This document shows, piece after piece, positions 45,229 through 53,762 of a stretch of DNA of 64,000 nucleotides (positions are counted from its first letter, which is position 1; every line of letters starts with the position of its first letter). Where the stretch lies: positions 772,357 through 836,356 of the forward strand of contig NZ_KB899376.1 of assembly GCF_000378185.1 (NCBI RefSeq), given 5' to 3'. Position numbers and translations under genes: made by a program. Under the pieces are notes generated by a model. It was not told where the DNA came from. It was given only the letters and a program-made list of their open reading frames with translations, and made no database searches. This stretch comes from Salinimonas chungwhensis DSM 16280 (lineage in GTDB: Bacteria > Pseudomonadota > Gammaproteobacteria > Enterobacterales > Alteromonadaceae).

Positions 45229-45404
45229 AATGCTTGTTCGCAATCCCATTGTGACGCAGTAGTAACCGCGTTTAATTGACATTCACTCCTGCCCTATTCC
45301 ACCGCGCCGGTGATCCTTGTGCCAGCCCCTGACGAATTCAATCTTAAGTCGCTTCAGGCGCCGCAGTTTAGTTTTGGCGCATAGCCACCAGGAGGATCGA
45401 AGCA

Positions 45405-46136
45405 ATGATTTCACACAAACAGGTTACTAATTACTCAATACACGCAACAGACGGTGATATAGGCGGCTGCAAAGACATTCTTTTCGACGACCAGGATTTT
45501 GTGGTTCGTTATCTGGTCGCTGATACTAACAGCTGGCTACCCATGAGCCGCAAGGTGGTTATTTCACCAATTTCAGTATCCAAAGTCGATACCGATGAAC
45601 AATGGCTGGCTATTAATATGTCTTCACAAGAGCTCAAAGACAGTCCTTCCATTGACGAGCATAAACCCCTTTCCAGAGAATACGAGGAAACGTTGTCGAC
45701 ATACTTCGGCTACGGCTATTACTGGATTGGTCCGGGTGCCTGGGGCGATTTTGCTCATCCTACCGAGCTGGCCGATAAGGAAATGGAAAAAGCCATTGTT
45801 GAAGAGCCTAAAGAAACCACTAATCACCTTCGCTCATGCAATGAAGTCCATGGCTATGACGTGGCTACACTGGATGAGGACGTCGGTCATATTACCGATT
45901 TCATTTTTGACCATTCCAGTTGGTCGCTTAGGTTATTAGTTATTGACACCAACAACTGGCTTCCCGGCGGGAAAAAACTGGCGATTGCCCCCAAAGATAT
46001 CGACACTATCGATTGGTCCAGTCATAAATTGCATGTCAATCTTACCCGCGACCAGTTAATGGATAAGCCGGAAATTGACATGGATAAGGTCGGCGATGCC
46101 GGCTATCTCGAATCAATTTTGCTGGAGGCGGAATAA
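45405..46136 (+). CDS. Protein with two PRC-barrel domains
   Basis: A 243-residue soluble protein with two copies of a PRC-barrel. The repeats are visible as DILFDDQDFVVRYLVADTNSWLP (about 25-47) and, after a linker, FIFDHSSWSLRLLVIDTNNWLPG (about 165-187). Such paired barrels occur in photosynthetic reaction centre H subunits and in stress-type proteins of non-phototrophs. CAGGAGG lies 12 nt before the ATG at 45405. It precedes the fumarase-like gene by 4 nt, so co-transcription is likely. No function can be given beyond a small-ligand or protein-interaction role. Confidence 0.85.
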   Translation: MISHKQVTNYSIHATDGDIGGCKDILFDDQDFVVRYLVADTNSWLPMSRKVVISPISVSKVDTDEQWLAINMSSQELKDSPSIDEHKPLSREYEETLSTYFGYGYYWIGPGAWGDFAHPTELADKEMEKAIVEEPKETTNHLRSCNEVHGYDVATLDEDVGHITDFIFDHSSWSLRLLVIDTNNWLPGGKKLAIAPKDIDTIDWSSHKLHVNLTRDQLMDKPEIDMDKVGDAGYLESILLEAE

Positions 46137-46140
46137 TTTT

Positions 46141-47457
46141 ATGACATCTAAGCTATATCAGAAACAAACAGCGCTGGCCGTCGATAACTTTAAGATAAGC
46201 CATACAGGTATGCCTGCGCCCTTTATCCATGCTCTAGGTTATGTGAAAGCGGCCTGCGCTACTGCCAATCAAGAGCTTGGCAAGCTTGATGACGATGCCG
46301 CTGACGCAATTGTCAAAGCGGCCATGCAGGTTGCTGCTGGTGAACATGATGAACAGTTTCCGGTAGATGTATACCAAACCGGTTCTGGCACCAGCACTAA
46401 TATGAATGCCAATGAGGTAATAGCAACGCTGGCCAGCCAGTTCGCCGGTAAAACCATACACCCTAATGATGATGTCAATATGGGTCAAAGTTCCAACGAC
46501 GTTATTCCCACAACTGTGCATGTCAGTGCGGCAATTCAGGTACAAAATACCCTGCTTCCGGCGGTCAGCGAGCTAGCTTCACATATTGAACAGCGCATGA
46601 AAGATTTCGACCACGTCATCAAAACCGGTCGTACGCATTTAATGGACGCTATGCCCGTCAAACTTAGCCAGGAATTGTCCGGCTGGCGTGCCCAGCTTTT
46701 GCAAAACCTGCAGCGGCTGGAAGATACCCAGGTCCGTCTTAGTCGTCTTGCCATCGGTGGTACCGCGGTCGGTACGGGTATCAATACACATGAAGAGTTT
46801 GGAGGGAGAGTTTGCGCCGCGCTGAGTCGGCAGTTAGATATTTCGTTTTCCGTAACCGATAATCATTTTGCCTCTATTTCTGCTCAAGACACCGCGGTAG
46901 AACTTGCCGGACAGTTGAATGTGCTGGCTGCTTCTATGATGAAAATCAGCAACGATCTGCGCTGGATGAACAGTGGACCGCTGGCAGGTTTAGCTGAAAT
47001 TGAGATGCCTAAATTACAAGCCGGTAGTTCTATAATGCCTGGTAAGGTGAATCCGGTTATTCCAGAAGCTGTAACGATGGCATGTGCGCAGGTGATGGGC
47101 TATCACACCGCAATTACGGTGGCAGGACAGTCCGGTAATTTTCAACTTAACGTCATGCTTCCGCTTATTGGACAGAATTTACTCTTAAGCATCGAATTAT
47201 TGAGCAACGCTTGTTCCCATTTGAGCGATAAAGCGATTCAGACCTTCTCGGTCAATGAAGACAATCTTAAGAAAATACTCTCGAAAAATCCCATTCTGGT
47301 TACCGCTTTAAACCAGAAAATTGGTTACGAGAAAGGCACGGAAATAGCTATGCGTGCCTATGATGAAAAGCGGGACATCCTGGATGTAGCTAAAGAGATG
47401 ACGTCCCTGGAAGAAAAAGAACTAAAATCGCTGTTGGATCCCGCTAAACTTGTATGA
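46141..47457 (+). CDS. Class II fumarate hydratase-like lyase (FumC/aspartase superfamily)
   Basis: A 438-residue member of the fumarase/aspartase superfamily. The superfamily signature GSSIMPGKVNP is at 295-305, SSNDVIPTTVHV at about 118-128, catalytic-type His in KTGRTHLMDA near 166, and GSGTSTNMNANEV near 81. It should interconvert fumarate and malate. The N terminus (MTSKLYQKQTALAVDNFKIS) lacks about 20 residues that begin E. coli FumC, including the GAQTQRS-type segment, where it has only YQKQTALAV. The chosen ATG at 46141 has GGAGG upstream and follows the PRC gene by 4 nt. Fumarase is favoured over aspartase but not proven. Confidence 0.85.
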   Translation: MTSKLYQKQTALAVDNFKISHTGMPAPFIHALGYVKAACATANQELGKLDDDAADAIVKAAMQVAAGEHDEQFPVDVYQTGSGTSTNMNANEVIATLASQFAGKTIHPNDDVNMGQSSNDVIPTTVHVSAAIQVQNTLLPAVSELASHIEQRMKDFDHVIKTGRTHLMDAMPVKLSQELSGWRAQLLQNLQRLEDTQVRLSRLAIGGTAVGTGINTHEEFGGRVCAALSRQLDISFSVTDNHFASISAQDTAVELAGQLNVLAASMMKISNDLRWMNSGPLAGLAEIEMPKLQAGSSIMPGKVNPVIPEAVTMACAQVMGYHTAITVAGQSGNFQLNVMLPLIGQNLLLSIELLSNACSHLSDKAIQTFSVNEDNLKKILSKNPILVTALNQKIGYEKGTEIAMRAYDEKRDILDVAKEMTSLEEKELKSLLDPAKLV

Positions 47458-47460
47458 TAA

Positions 47461-47784
47461 TTAATCGGTGGATTCATTAAAAAATGCATTCATGAGGCGG
47501 ATAGTTTGCAGTACCCGATCGTCGGTGAGGCGGTAAAAAATCACCTGACCTTCGCGACGGGTAGCGACTACTCTTGCCTCGCGTAATAAAGCAAGATGCT
47601 GAGACAGTACAGGCTGAGTTACATTAATCCGAGTAAGCAGGTCAGAGACAGACAGTTCCTGGTCTTTAAGAGAATACAATACGGTGAGACGCGTCTTGTT
47701 CGCGAGCAATTTAAAGAATTGCTCTGCTTCATTGACGTACTCTGAAATAACATCATTGTTAGGTGTTTCGATAGTAGCAGACAT
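47461..47784 (-). CDS. ArsR-family transcriptional regulator
   Basis: A 107-residue winged-helix repressor of the ArsR/SmtB type. FKLLANKTRLTVLYSLKDQE is the family start of the domain and INVTQPVLSQHLALLREARV is the recognition helix, with RREGQVIFYRL as wing. It has no cysteine, so it is not a classical arsenic or thiol sensor. It is divergent from a rhodanese gene, and this pair occurs in sulfur-responsive operons. Its stop codon lies 3 bp beyond the fumarase stop in convergent orientation. Confidence 0.9.
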   Translation of the reverse strand: MSATIETPNNDVISEYVNEAEQFFKLLANKTRLTVLYSLKDQELSVSDLLTRINVTQPVLSQHLALLREARVVATRREGQVIFYRLTDDRVLQTIRLMNAFFNESTD

Positions 47785-47848
47785 TCAGACAACGCTGTGT
47801 TTGGTTAAAGGTTTATTGAAACGCGAAGTATAGAAGTTGTACAAGTGC

Positions 47849-47863
47849 ATTTGTCGCACAAAT
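47849..47863. promoter_or_regulatory. Dyad in the arsR-rhodanese divergent gap
   Basis: ATTTGT-cgc-ACAAAT is a perfect 6-bp inverted repeat midway between the divergent start codons. A second short palindrome, TATCTaaAGATA, lies about 15 bp further on. Either is a candidate operator for the ArsR-type regulator. Confidence 0.4.
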
Positions 47864-47964
47864 ACTGCTATCTAAAGATAACAGTGTTGTTTTTGCTTAA
47901 CCTCTGATCATATTAATGTTTTCTTATAACTGTTAGTACATTTTAATCAGGCTTAGGAGGAAGT

Positions 47965-48315
47965 ATGTTAAAGAGTATTCAGGAAAGGTTAGAAGCATTA
48001 CCCGAAACACTACGGACAGTGACCGCAGAAGAAGCCAGAAAAGAATTAGCAGAAAATAAGGGCGCGCTGATCGATGTCAGAGAGCCTTCCGAATTGGCGG
48101 ATTCGCCTGTACCGGCCTCTTACACGATCCCCCGTGGTGTGCTTGAAATGAAAGCCCTTGACCAATTCAAAAACCCGGATAAGCCACTTTATCTTCATTG
48201 CGCCAGTGGTGTTCGTGCGCGTCTGGCTGGCGAACAGCTGATCGCTATGGGCTATACCAATGTAACCGCCCTGATTAGCGATATTAAAGATATACAAAAG
48301 GCGTTTAACCCTTAA
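47965..48315 (+). CDS. Rhodanese-like sulfurtransferase
   Basis: A 116-residue single rhodanese domain. LIDVREPSELADSPVP near residue 40 and the active-site loop LHCASGVRARLAGE (catalytic Cys, C-A-S-G-V-R) are clear. It transfers sulfane sulfur to an acceptor in the cytoplasm. AGGAGGAAGT lies directly before the ATG. It is divergent from the ArsR gene, which probably controls it. Confidence 0.9.
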   Translation: MLKSIQERLEALPETLRTVTAEEARKELAENKGALIDVREPSELADSPVPASYTIPRGVLEMKALDQFKNPDKPLYLHCASGVRARLAGEQLIAMGYTNVTALISDIKDIQKAFNP

Positions 48316-48393
48316 CAGGAAAATGCTGAAGATGGAAAAACCTCATGAATGAAGGCATTATTTATTGCTATGTCTCATACATGGTAGGTAAGC

Positions 48394-49311
48394 ATGTTAA
48401 AAGCAACGCTTGAACAATGGCGCATGTTTAAAGCCGTAGTTGACGCGGGCGGCTTTAACCAGGCAGCCCAACGGGTCCACAAAAGCCAGTCTACTGTTCA
48501 CCACGCGGTACATAAACTGGAAGCGGCGTTGGGCGTAACATTGTTTGAAAACGACGGGCGGCGCGTAAAACTCACTGATGCTGGTAGCCTGATGTTGCGC
48601 CGGGCTAGTTTTCTATTGGAAGAGGCGCAAAAACTTGAAGCAGTAGCAGCCAGTTTACAACATGGTGTGGAAACACAGTTAAAAGTTGCGGTGGATATCA
48701 TTATGCCGGCAGAAATGCTTTACCGGGCATTATCTGCGGTTTCAGAAGAATACCCATTACTGCGCATCGAAATAATGGAGACGGTGCTTTCTGGCGCCAA
48801 TGATTTAATGCAGCAGGGGGATGTGGATATTGCCATATCTCCATTCCCTTTACACAATGGCTTCAGTGAAGAGTTGTGTGAAATTGATTTACTGCTTGTC
48901 GCTCATCCTGAGCACCCCCTTCATCATTTAGGTCGCGATATCAGTGTTGAGGATTTGAAGTCTCACCGACAGATTGTGGTTAGAGACAGTTCAACAGAAC
49001 GACGTACTGACGCTGGATGGCTGGGCGCTGAGCAACGCTGGACCGTGTCTCATAGCCGCACCTCAATTGATATGTTAGAACGCGGACTCGGCTATGCCTG
49101 GCTGCCTGTTGCAATGATACAGAATAGTCTTGCGAACAACCGACTAGCGCCACTGGCATTGCCTAAAGGAGGGCGTCGAAGTGCACTGCTCAACTTAAGT
49201 TTCAGTGATGGTGACAGGCTGGGCCCGGCGGCAAGAGCATTTATTGGCGAGCTACGGTTTCAGTCAATGCAAATGCCAGGTACACGTATGACGATTGCGG
49301 ATAACAATTGA
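48394..49311 (+). CDS. LysR-family transcriptional regulator
   Basis: A 305-residue LysR-type protein. The N-terminal helix-turn-helix is EQWRMFKAVVDAGGFNQAAQ and HKSQSTVHHAVHKLEAALGV, followed by FENDGRRVKLTDAG. The C-terminal ligand-binding domain includes VDIAISPFPLHN and ERGLGYAWLPV. The regulated gene is not evident; it follows the rhodanese gene by about 80 bp on the same strand. Many LysR regulators of this type (large, with an N-terminal EQW start) are uncharacterised. Confidence 0.88.
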   Translation: MLKATLEQWRMFKAVVDAGGFNQAAQRVHKSQSTVHHAVHKLEAALGVTLFENDGRRVKLTDAGSLMLRRASFLLEEAQKLEAVAASLQHGVETQLKVAVDIIMPAEMLYRALSAVSEEYPLLRIEIMETVLSGANDLMQQGDVDIAISPFPLHNGFSEELCEIDLLLVAHPEHPLHHLGRDISVEDLKSHRQIVVRDSSTERRTDAGWLGAEQRWTVSHSRTSIDMLERGLGYAWLPVAMIQNSLANNRLAPLALPKGGRRSALLNLSFSDGDRLGPAARAFIGELRFQSMQMPGTRMTIADNN

Positions 49312-49525
49312 ATATGCGCTCAAATGACGTTATAAACATACGATAAAAGCATATAACAATAATAAAAAGCAAAGGGCGTACAATGAACGCTGATAGCTCG
49401 CTTATTCTGCATCGTCACTCGTTTCGGGTAATATTTTGTAACCTGATGACCAATCCGCCTCCCTGTAAGTGCGCTGATACCCTTGGGGTATTGGGTCAGA
49501 CACAGTTTAACCGGTAAGCAAACTT

Positions 49526-51400
49526 ATGCCCGATCATCTAGAACTGGTAAAAAGTGACAGCGCGCTGAGGAAGCGGCTTTTGTTAAGCTCAATTCTTCTG
49601 TCACTGCTGGTTATCAGTATTTTTTGTTATGTCGGTTATAATCTTCTGGTGGAAATGGAGAGAGATCTTGAGCGGCAGGCCTTCGCCGACCAGTATAGTG
49701 ACGTGCAGACGCTTCTAGCGCCGATCATCAGTGATGAAGAACCCAATGACTCAGTTTCGCTGGTCCCCCGTGACCTTTCTCTTTTAGCTGAAGACATTCT
49801 CATCATTGAGCTTAATAACCAGGAGCTTTATCGGGATGAACGCCTCGCGCCGCAAACCTACTTGCAGCCACTAAAACAGACCGGTTTTTTTAACGAGGGT
49901 GGTGATGAATATTACGTGCACAGTTCAGTGTTATCTTCAGGTAAACCTCTTACCGTAATATGGCGTTCGGTAGATATGGAAAAAATTTCCGATCGTGTGA
50001 TCAGTCGACTATCCGTTGCTGCATTTCTCACCTTCTGGTTATCGGTTTGGTCAGCGCTGATCATGTCTGCTTTTATTGCCCGGCGCTTCGAGTCAGCCAA
50101 TCGAAGTCTCGAGAAAATGGCACTGATTGATAATCTTACCAAGCTATATAACCGCAATGCATTGCTCACCAGCCTGGATATACACGATAAGGAAGGCGCA
50201 TTGATGTTTCTTGACCTTGACCGTTTCAGGGAAATCAATGATGCCCTGGGTCATGATATGGGAGACAAATTATTAAAAGCATTTTCTCAGCGCTTACGGC
50301 AGATTTCCGGTGCGCATTCCAGGCTGTATCGGTACCGCAGTGATGAGTTTATAATCTGGATTCCAGATTTGCCCGCTGAAGATGTGATGAGCCGTGCTTT
50401 TACGTTTCTGTATGAATGTAGGGAACCATTGAATATTGGTAAAAGTGCTTTTGAAATCGGCTGTAGTATAGGTGTAGCCTGCGCCCCGGAACATGGCCAC
50501 TTGATAGAAACGCTGGTTCAAAATGCTGAAAATGCAATGCTCAGAGCCAAACGTATGCGTCTGGGCATTCAGGTTTATAACGATCGGCTTGCTTATAATA
50601 GTACGTTAGAAGTTACGTTGCGTAGTCAGTTACGCTCTGGCTTACAACAGCGACAATTTGAGCTTTATTACCAGCCTAAGGTAAATCTGACAAGCGGCGC
50701 GCTTGCTGGTGTGGAGGCTATTGTGCGCTGGAATCACCCGGATGAGGGTGTTCTTTCCCCCAGTCATTTTATCGATTTAATTGAGCAAAGCGGCATAGTA
50801 CACGCCTTTACGCGCTACACCGTGGAGTGTGCGGTAAGTCAGATTAAACAGTGGGAAAATCAGGGAACGCCTACATCGGTCGCGGTAAATCTCTCCGCGT
50901 ATAATCTGATGGACAATGCATTTATACCATTTGTAGAAGGCTTACTCAGATCTAGTGGCATTTCTCCTTCACTGCTCGAATTTGAATTAACAGAAAGTGC
51001 AACAATGGTAGATGTCACAATCAGTAAGCGCATGATTAAAGCATTTAACCGACTGGGACTAAAAACATCTATTGATGATTTCGGCACTGGCATGAGTTCA
51101 TTTGCCTATCTTCGCGAGCTTAATGTACATACTATTAAGCTCGACCGCGCATTTATTATGAATATCACTGATAACAGCAAAGATGCAAAAATCGTTGAAG
51201 CTATGATAACGCTTTGTCATAACCTGAGCATAGAAGTGGTGGCTGAGGGTATTGAACAGCAAGATCAGGTAACATTGTTACGAAGCCTGAATTGCGATAT
51301 CGGCCAGGGCTACTTTTTTGGCAAACCAACACCGGCCGACCGTATAAACGCGTTATTGTCAGCCAGAGAATCGGTTATGGTTAACTCACTAACTCAATAA
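49526..51400 (+). CDS. Membrane GGDEF-EAL protein with degenerate motifs
   Basis: A 624-residue protein with two TM segments (about 18-42 and 162-186) around a periplasmic sensor part. The GGDEF domain (about 200-350) has the diagnostic motif changed to RSDEF (271-275), so diguanylate cyclase activity is unlikely. The EAL domain (about 365-615) has EAI in place of EAL (397-399) but keeps IDDFGTGMSSFAYL and KLDRAF. It may be a c-di-GMP phosphodiesterase or a c-di-GMP-binding effector. The 3' end overlaps the convergent exoD-like gene by 20 bp. Confidence 0.88.
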   Translation: MPDHLELVKSDSALRKRLLLSSILLSLLVISIFCYVGYNLLVEMERDLERQAFADQYSDVQTLLAPIISDEEPNDSVSLVPRDLSLLAEDILIIELNNQELYRDERLAPQTYLQPLKQTGFFNEGGDEYYVHSSVLSSGKPLTVIWRSVDMEKISDRVISRLSVAAFLTFWLSVWSALIMSAFIARRFESANRSLEKMALIDNLTKLYNRNALLTSLDIHDKEGALMFLDLDRFREINDALGHDMGDKLLKAFSQRLRQISGAHSRLYRYRSDEFIIWIPDLPAEDVMSRAFTFLYECREPLNIGKSAFEIGCSIGVACAPEHGHLIETLVQNAENAMLRAKRMRLGIQVYNDRLAYNSTLEVTLRSQLRSGLQQRQFELYYQPKVNLTSGALAGVEAIVRWNHPDEGVLSPSHFIDLIEQSGIVHAFTRYTVECAVSQIKQWENQGTPTSVAVNLSAYNLMDNAFIPFVEGLLRSSGISPSLLEFELTESATMVDVTISKRMIKAFNRLGLKTSIDDFGTGMSSFAYLRELNVHTIKLDRAFIMNITDNSKDAKIVEAMITLCHNLSIEVVAEGIEQQDQVTLLRSLNCDIGQGYFFGKPTPADRINALLSARESVMVNSLTQ

Positions 51401-51986
51401 GTTGTTGGGTACCCATAACGATACCAAGAATAGCAACTGATAACCCCAGTAGCGCTACAGCGCCATCGTCAGTTGCCATTCCGATTGCCATGATAAAGAT
51501 TGCCATTGCGGGTATTAAGCCCAGAAAAGGAACCAACTCCAGAGGTACCATCATTAACCCGCAAATGGCGCAACTTACCGCGATGAGACTGCGAAAAAAC
51601 GCCTGTCGCATGAAAAACCAGCGTGGCAGCAACAGCTTATCCACGTAGGTGACAGCGGGCTTTGCTTTGCCAATGCCTTTATTTAGTGACTCCCGATTAA
51701 TGCCTATCTGAGTAATGGCTGAAGGCAGCCATGGATGATTTCGCGCGAGTAAAACTTGCAGTGAAATAAGAAATATAGTTATACCGGTTACCGTCGGTAT
51801 ACCAGGTATAGCGCCAATAGGTGTGGAACAAATAAAGGCTGGTGCAGCTAGCATAGGTCCAAAACCACGCTTCTCCATTACGCTGAGTAACTCGCCAAAC
51901 GTGATTTTCTCTTCATCGCCTTTACATTGCATTTTCCCGAGCAATTCGTGCAAGCTCATGGACCGTTCCACAGCCACGCTTATCAT
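51381..51986 (-). CDS. ExoD family membrane protein
   Basis: A 201-residue protein with about four hydrophobic segments. FGPMLAAPAFICSTPIGAIPGIPTV and NRESLNKGIG match ExoD-type exopolysaccharide synthesis proteins, whose biochemical role is not well defined. I start it at an ATG (51986), which has AGGTAATTGCTA upstream; the codon two places earlier is TTG. It overlaps the end of the GGDEF-EAL gene tail to tail, so transcription of one may affect the other. Confidence 0.82.
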   Translation of the reverse strand: MISVAVERSMSLHELLGKMQCKGDEEKITFGELLSVMEKRGFGPMLAAPAFICSTPIGAIPGIPTVTGITIFLISLQVLLARNHPWLPSAITQIGINRESLNKGIGKAKPAVTYVDKLLLPRWFFMRQAFFRSLIAVSCAICGLMMVPLELVPFLGLIPAMAIFIMAIGMATDDGAVALLGLSVAILGIVMGTQQLIELVS

Positions 51987-52182
51987 TAGCAATTACCTGT
52001 TAATTAAAATTACTATTATGTAATATTCGTAAGCGATTATTGTGCCAACAATATGTCAGCGCAGAAGACTGTATCCATATCAATCCATTATCGTTATACT
52101 GACACGCATTCGAACTGATCTTATTGCATTAAAGATAAGTAATTTACTTATTGGCAAAGCAATTGAACCAAGGTAAATATTT

Positions 52183-53517
52183 GTGTTAACTGTTTTACTC
52201 GTTGACGATGACCCTGAATTTACTGATGTCGCCTGCACGATTATTGAATTTTTAGGTCACGAAGTACTGACCGCAGCAAATCTTGAAGAAGCCCGGGATT
52301 GGTTAACAAAAGAAAGTTTTGACCATGTTCTTTTAGACTTCATGTTGCCCGATGGAAGTGGCGTTCATTTATTTGATGAGCTAGACGCTCTGGGCAAGCG
52401 CCCGCGGGTGACCCTGATAACCGGCCACCCATCGGTGCGCGGTATCATTAAAGGATTATGTGGCCCCAATATAGATTATCTTGTTAAGCCCATTCAGCGC
52501 GAAGAAATTGAGGCCGTGCTGGCCGGTAAAACTGATATTCAGGCGCAAAGCACTGGGTCAAAGATCAAAAAGTACTTTGGCCATCTTATCGGCGAATCCA
52601 AGTCGATGAAAGAGCTCTACAAGTTGATTGAGCGGGTTAGTCGCACCAGTGCTAATGTTATGCTGCTTGGCGAGAGTGGAGTAGGTAAAGAGGTTGTTGC
52701 CGAAGCCATTCATGCTGCTTCCGATGTCGAAGGCCCTTACATTGCTACTAACTGCGGCGCATTTTCCAAAGAATTGATCGGCAGTGAGTTATTTGGTCAC
52801 GAAAAAGGCGCTTTTACAGGCGCTGTTGGCCGCAAGTCTGGTGTATTTGAACAAGCAGAGAACGGTACCCTCTTCTTAGATGAAATTACTGAAATGCCCA
52901 TCGACATGCAGCCTAACCTGCTTCGCGTTTTGGAAAATAAAGTTGTCATCCGTGTTGGCGGGACCAAAACAATCCCGGTTAACTGCCGGGTCGTTTCAGC
53001 CACTAACCGCACCATGGAAGCCATTGCTGAAAGTAAGGTTCTACGGGAAGATATTTATTTCAGATTGGCTGTATTCCCCATCACCATTCCTCCATTGCGT
53101 GAACGCAAAGAGGACATTGCGTTGTTGGCTACCGCATTCATAGACGAGTTGAATCGAGAAAACGAAACGCAGTTCCGCTGGAAAGAAGGACAGCTGGAAA
53201 CCTTAAAGGAATATGACTGGCCTGGTAATGTGCGCGAATTGCGCCATTTTGTACATCGGGCAGCAATCATGAGTGACCCCGATAAGACGGAACTGGACTT
53301 ACCTAAAACTATCGAATCGCCGTTCGCTAAGAAACAGTCTACCACCCCTGCTCTTCAAGCCGGACGTACCATTGAAGATGTGGAAAAAGAGTTAATTTAT
53401 GCCACGCTGGAAAAGGTAAACGGAAATAAAACCCTGGCAGCAGAAATGCTCGGCATAAGCACCAAAACGCTTTACAACCGTTTACATGCATATGGTGACC
53501 TGAGCAAAGACGATTAG
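52183..53517 (+). CDS. Sigma54-dependent response regulator (NtrC family)
   Basis: A 444-residue regulator: REC domain (about 1-120; acidic pocket Asp8-10, phospho-acceptor Asp52, Lys102), AAA+ ATPase (about 130-365) and a Fis-type helix-turn-helix. Walker A is GESGVGKE (163-170), the sigma54-contact loop GAFTGA is intact (209-214) and Walker B is TLFLDE (229-234). The tail NGNKTLAAEMLGISTKTLYNRL is the DNA-binding helix. The start is a GTG with AAGGT 9 nt upstream. Phosphorylation should turn on promoters with -24/-12 elements. It is the first gene of the phosphorelay cluster, 14 nt ahead of the DHp gene. Confidence 0.92.
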   Translation: MLTVLLVDDDPEFTDVACTIIEFLGHEVLTAANLEEARDWLTKESFDHVLLDFMLPDGSGVHLFDELDALGKRPRVTLITGHPSVRGIIKGLCGPNIDYLVKPIQREEIEAVLAGKTDIQAQSTGSKIKKYFGHLIGESKSMKELYKLIERVSRTSANVMLLGESGVGKEVVAEAIHAASDVEGPYIATNCGAFSKELIGSELFGHEKGAFTGAVGRKSGVFEQAENGTLFLDEITEMPIDMQPNLLRVLENKVVIRVGGTKTIPVNCRVVSATNRTMEAIAESKVLREDIYFRLAVFPITIPPLRERKEDIALLATAFIDELNRENETQFRWKEGQLETLKEYDWPGNVRELRHFVHRAAIMSDPDKTELDLPKTIESPFAKKQSTTPALQAGRTIEDVEKELIYATLEKVNGNKTLAAEMLGISTKTLYNRLHAYGDLSKDD

Positions 53518-53531
53518 GTATTTGAAACATT

Positions 53532-53759
53532 ATGAATGATAAAGAGTTTGCCGCGGTAGCGGCACATGTCCATGATGCCAGAAAGCCACTTAATCGAATC
53601 TCTATGCAGGCAGAGCTGGTAAAGATGGCTCTCGACGGGGATGTGCCAGTGGAGCGTGCCAAAGAGGCTTTGGACAAAATAATTGTTAGTACTAAGGATT
53701 GCAGTGACGCGCTGACACAAATGATGGATGCGTTAAGCGATTCGCAGTCGGAATCTTAA
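53532..53759 (+). CDS. Stand-alone histidine-kinase phosphoacceptor (DHp/HisKA-like) protein
   Basis: A 75-residue protein. Residues 6-31 read FAAVAAHVHDARKPLNRISM and onward; His14 is followed by D-A-R-K-P-L, the spacing and residues of the H-box of HisKA domains (H-E-x-R-T-P-L). The remainder (DKIIVSTKDCSDALTQMM, about 48-65) fits the second DHp helix. There is no ATPase domain and no receiver, so it could be a small phosphotransfer protein or a competitor for phosphoryl groups. It lies 14 nt after the sigma54 regulator and 3 nt before the CHASE3 kinase, so all three are co-transcribed. I do not know such a single-domain protein by name. Confidence 0.75.
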   Translation: MNDKEFAAVAAHVHDARKPLNRISMQAELVKMALDGDVPVERAKEALDKIIVSTKDCSDALTQMMDALSDSQSES

Positions 53760-53762
53760 TTC

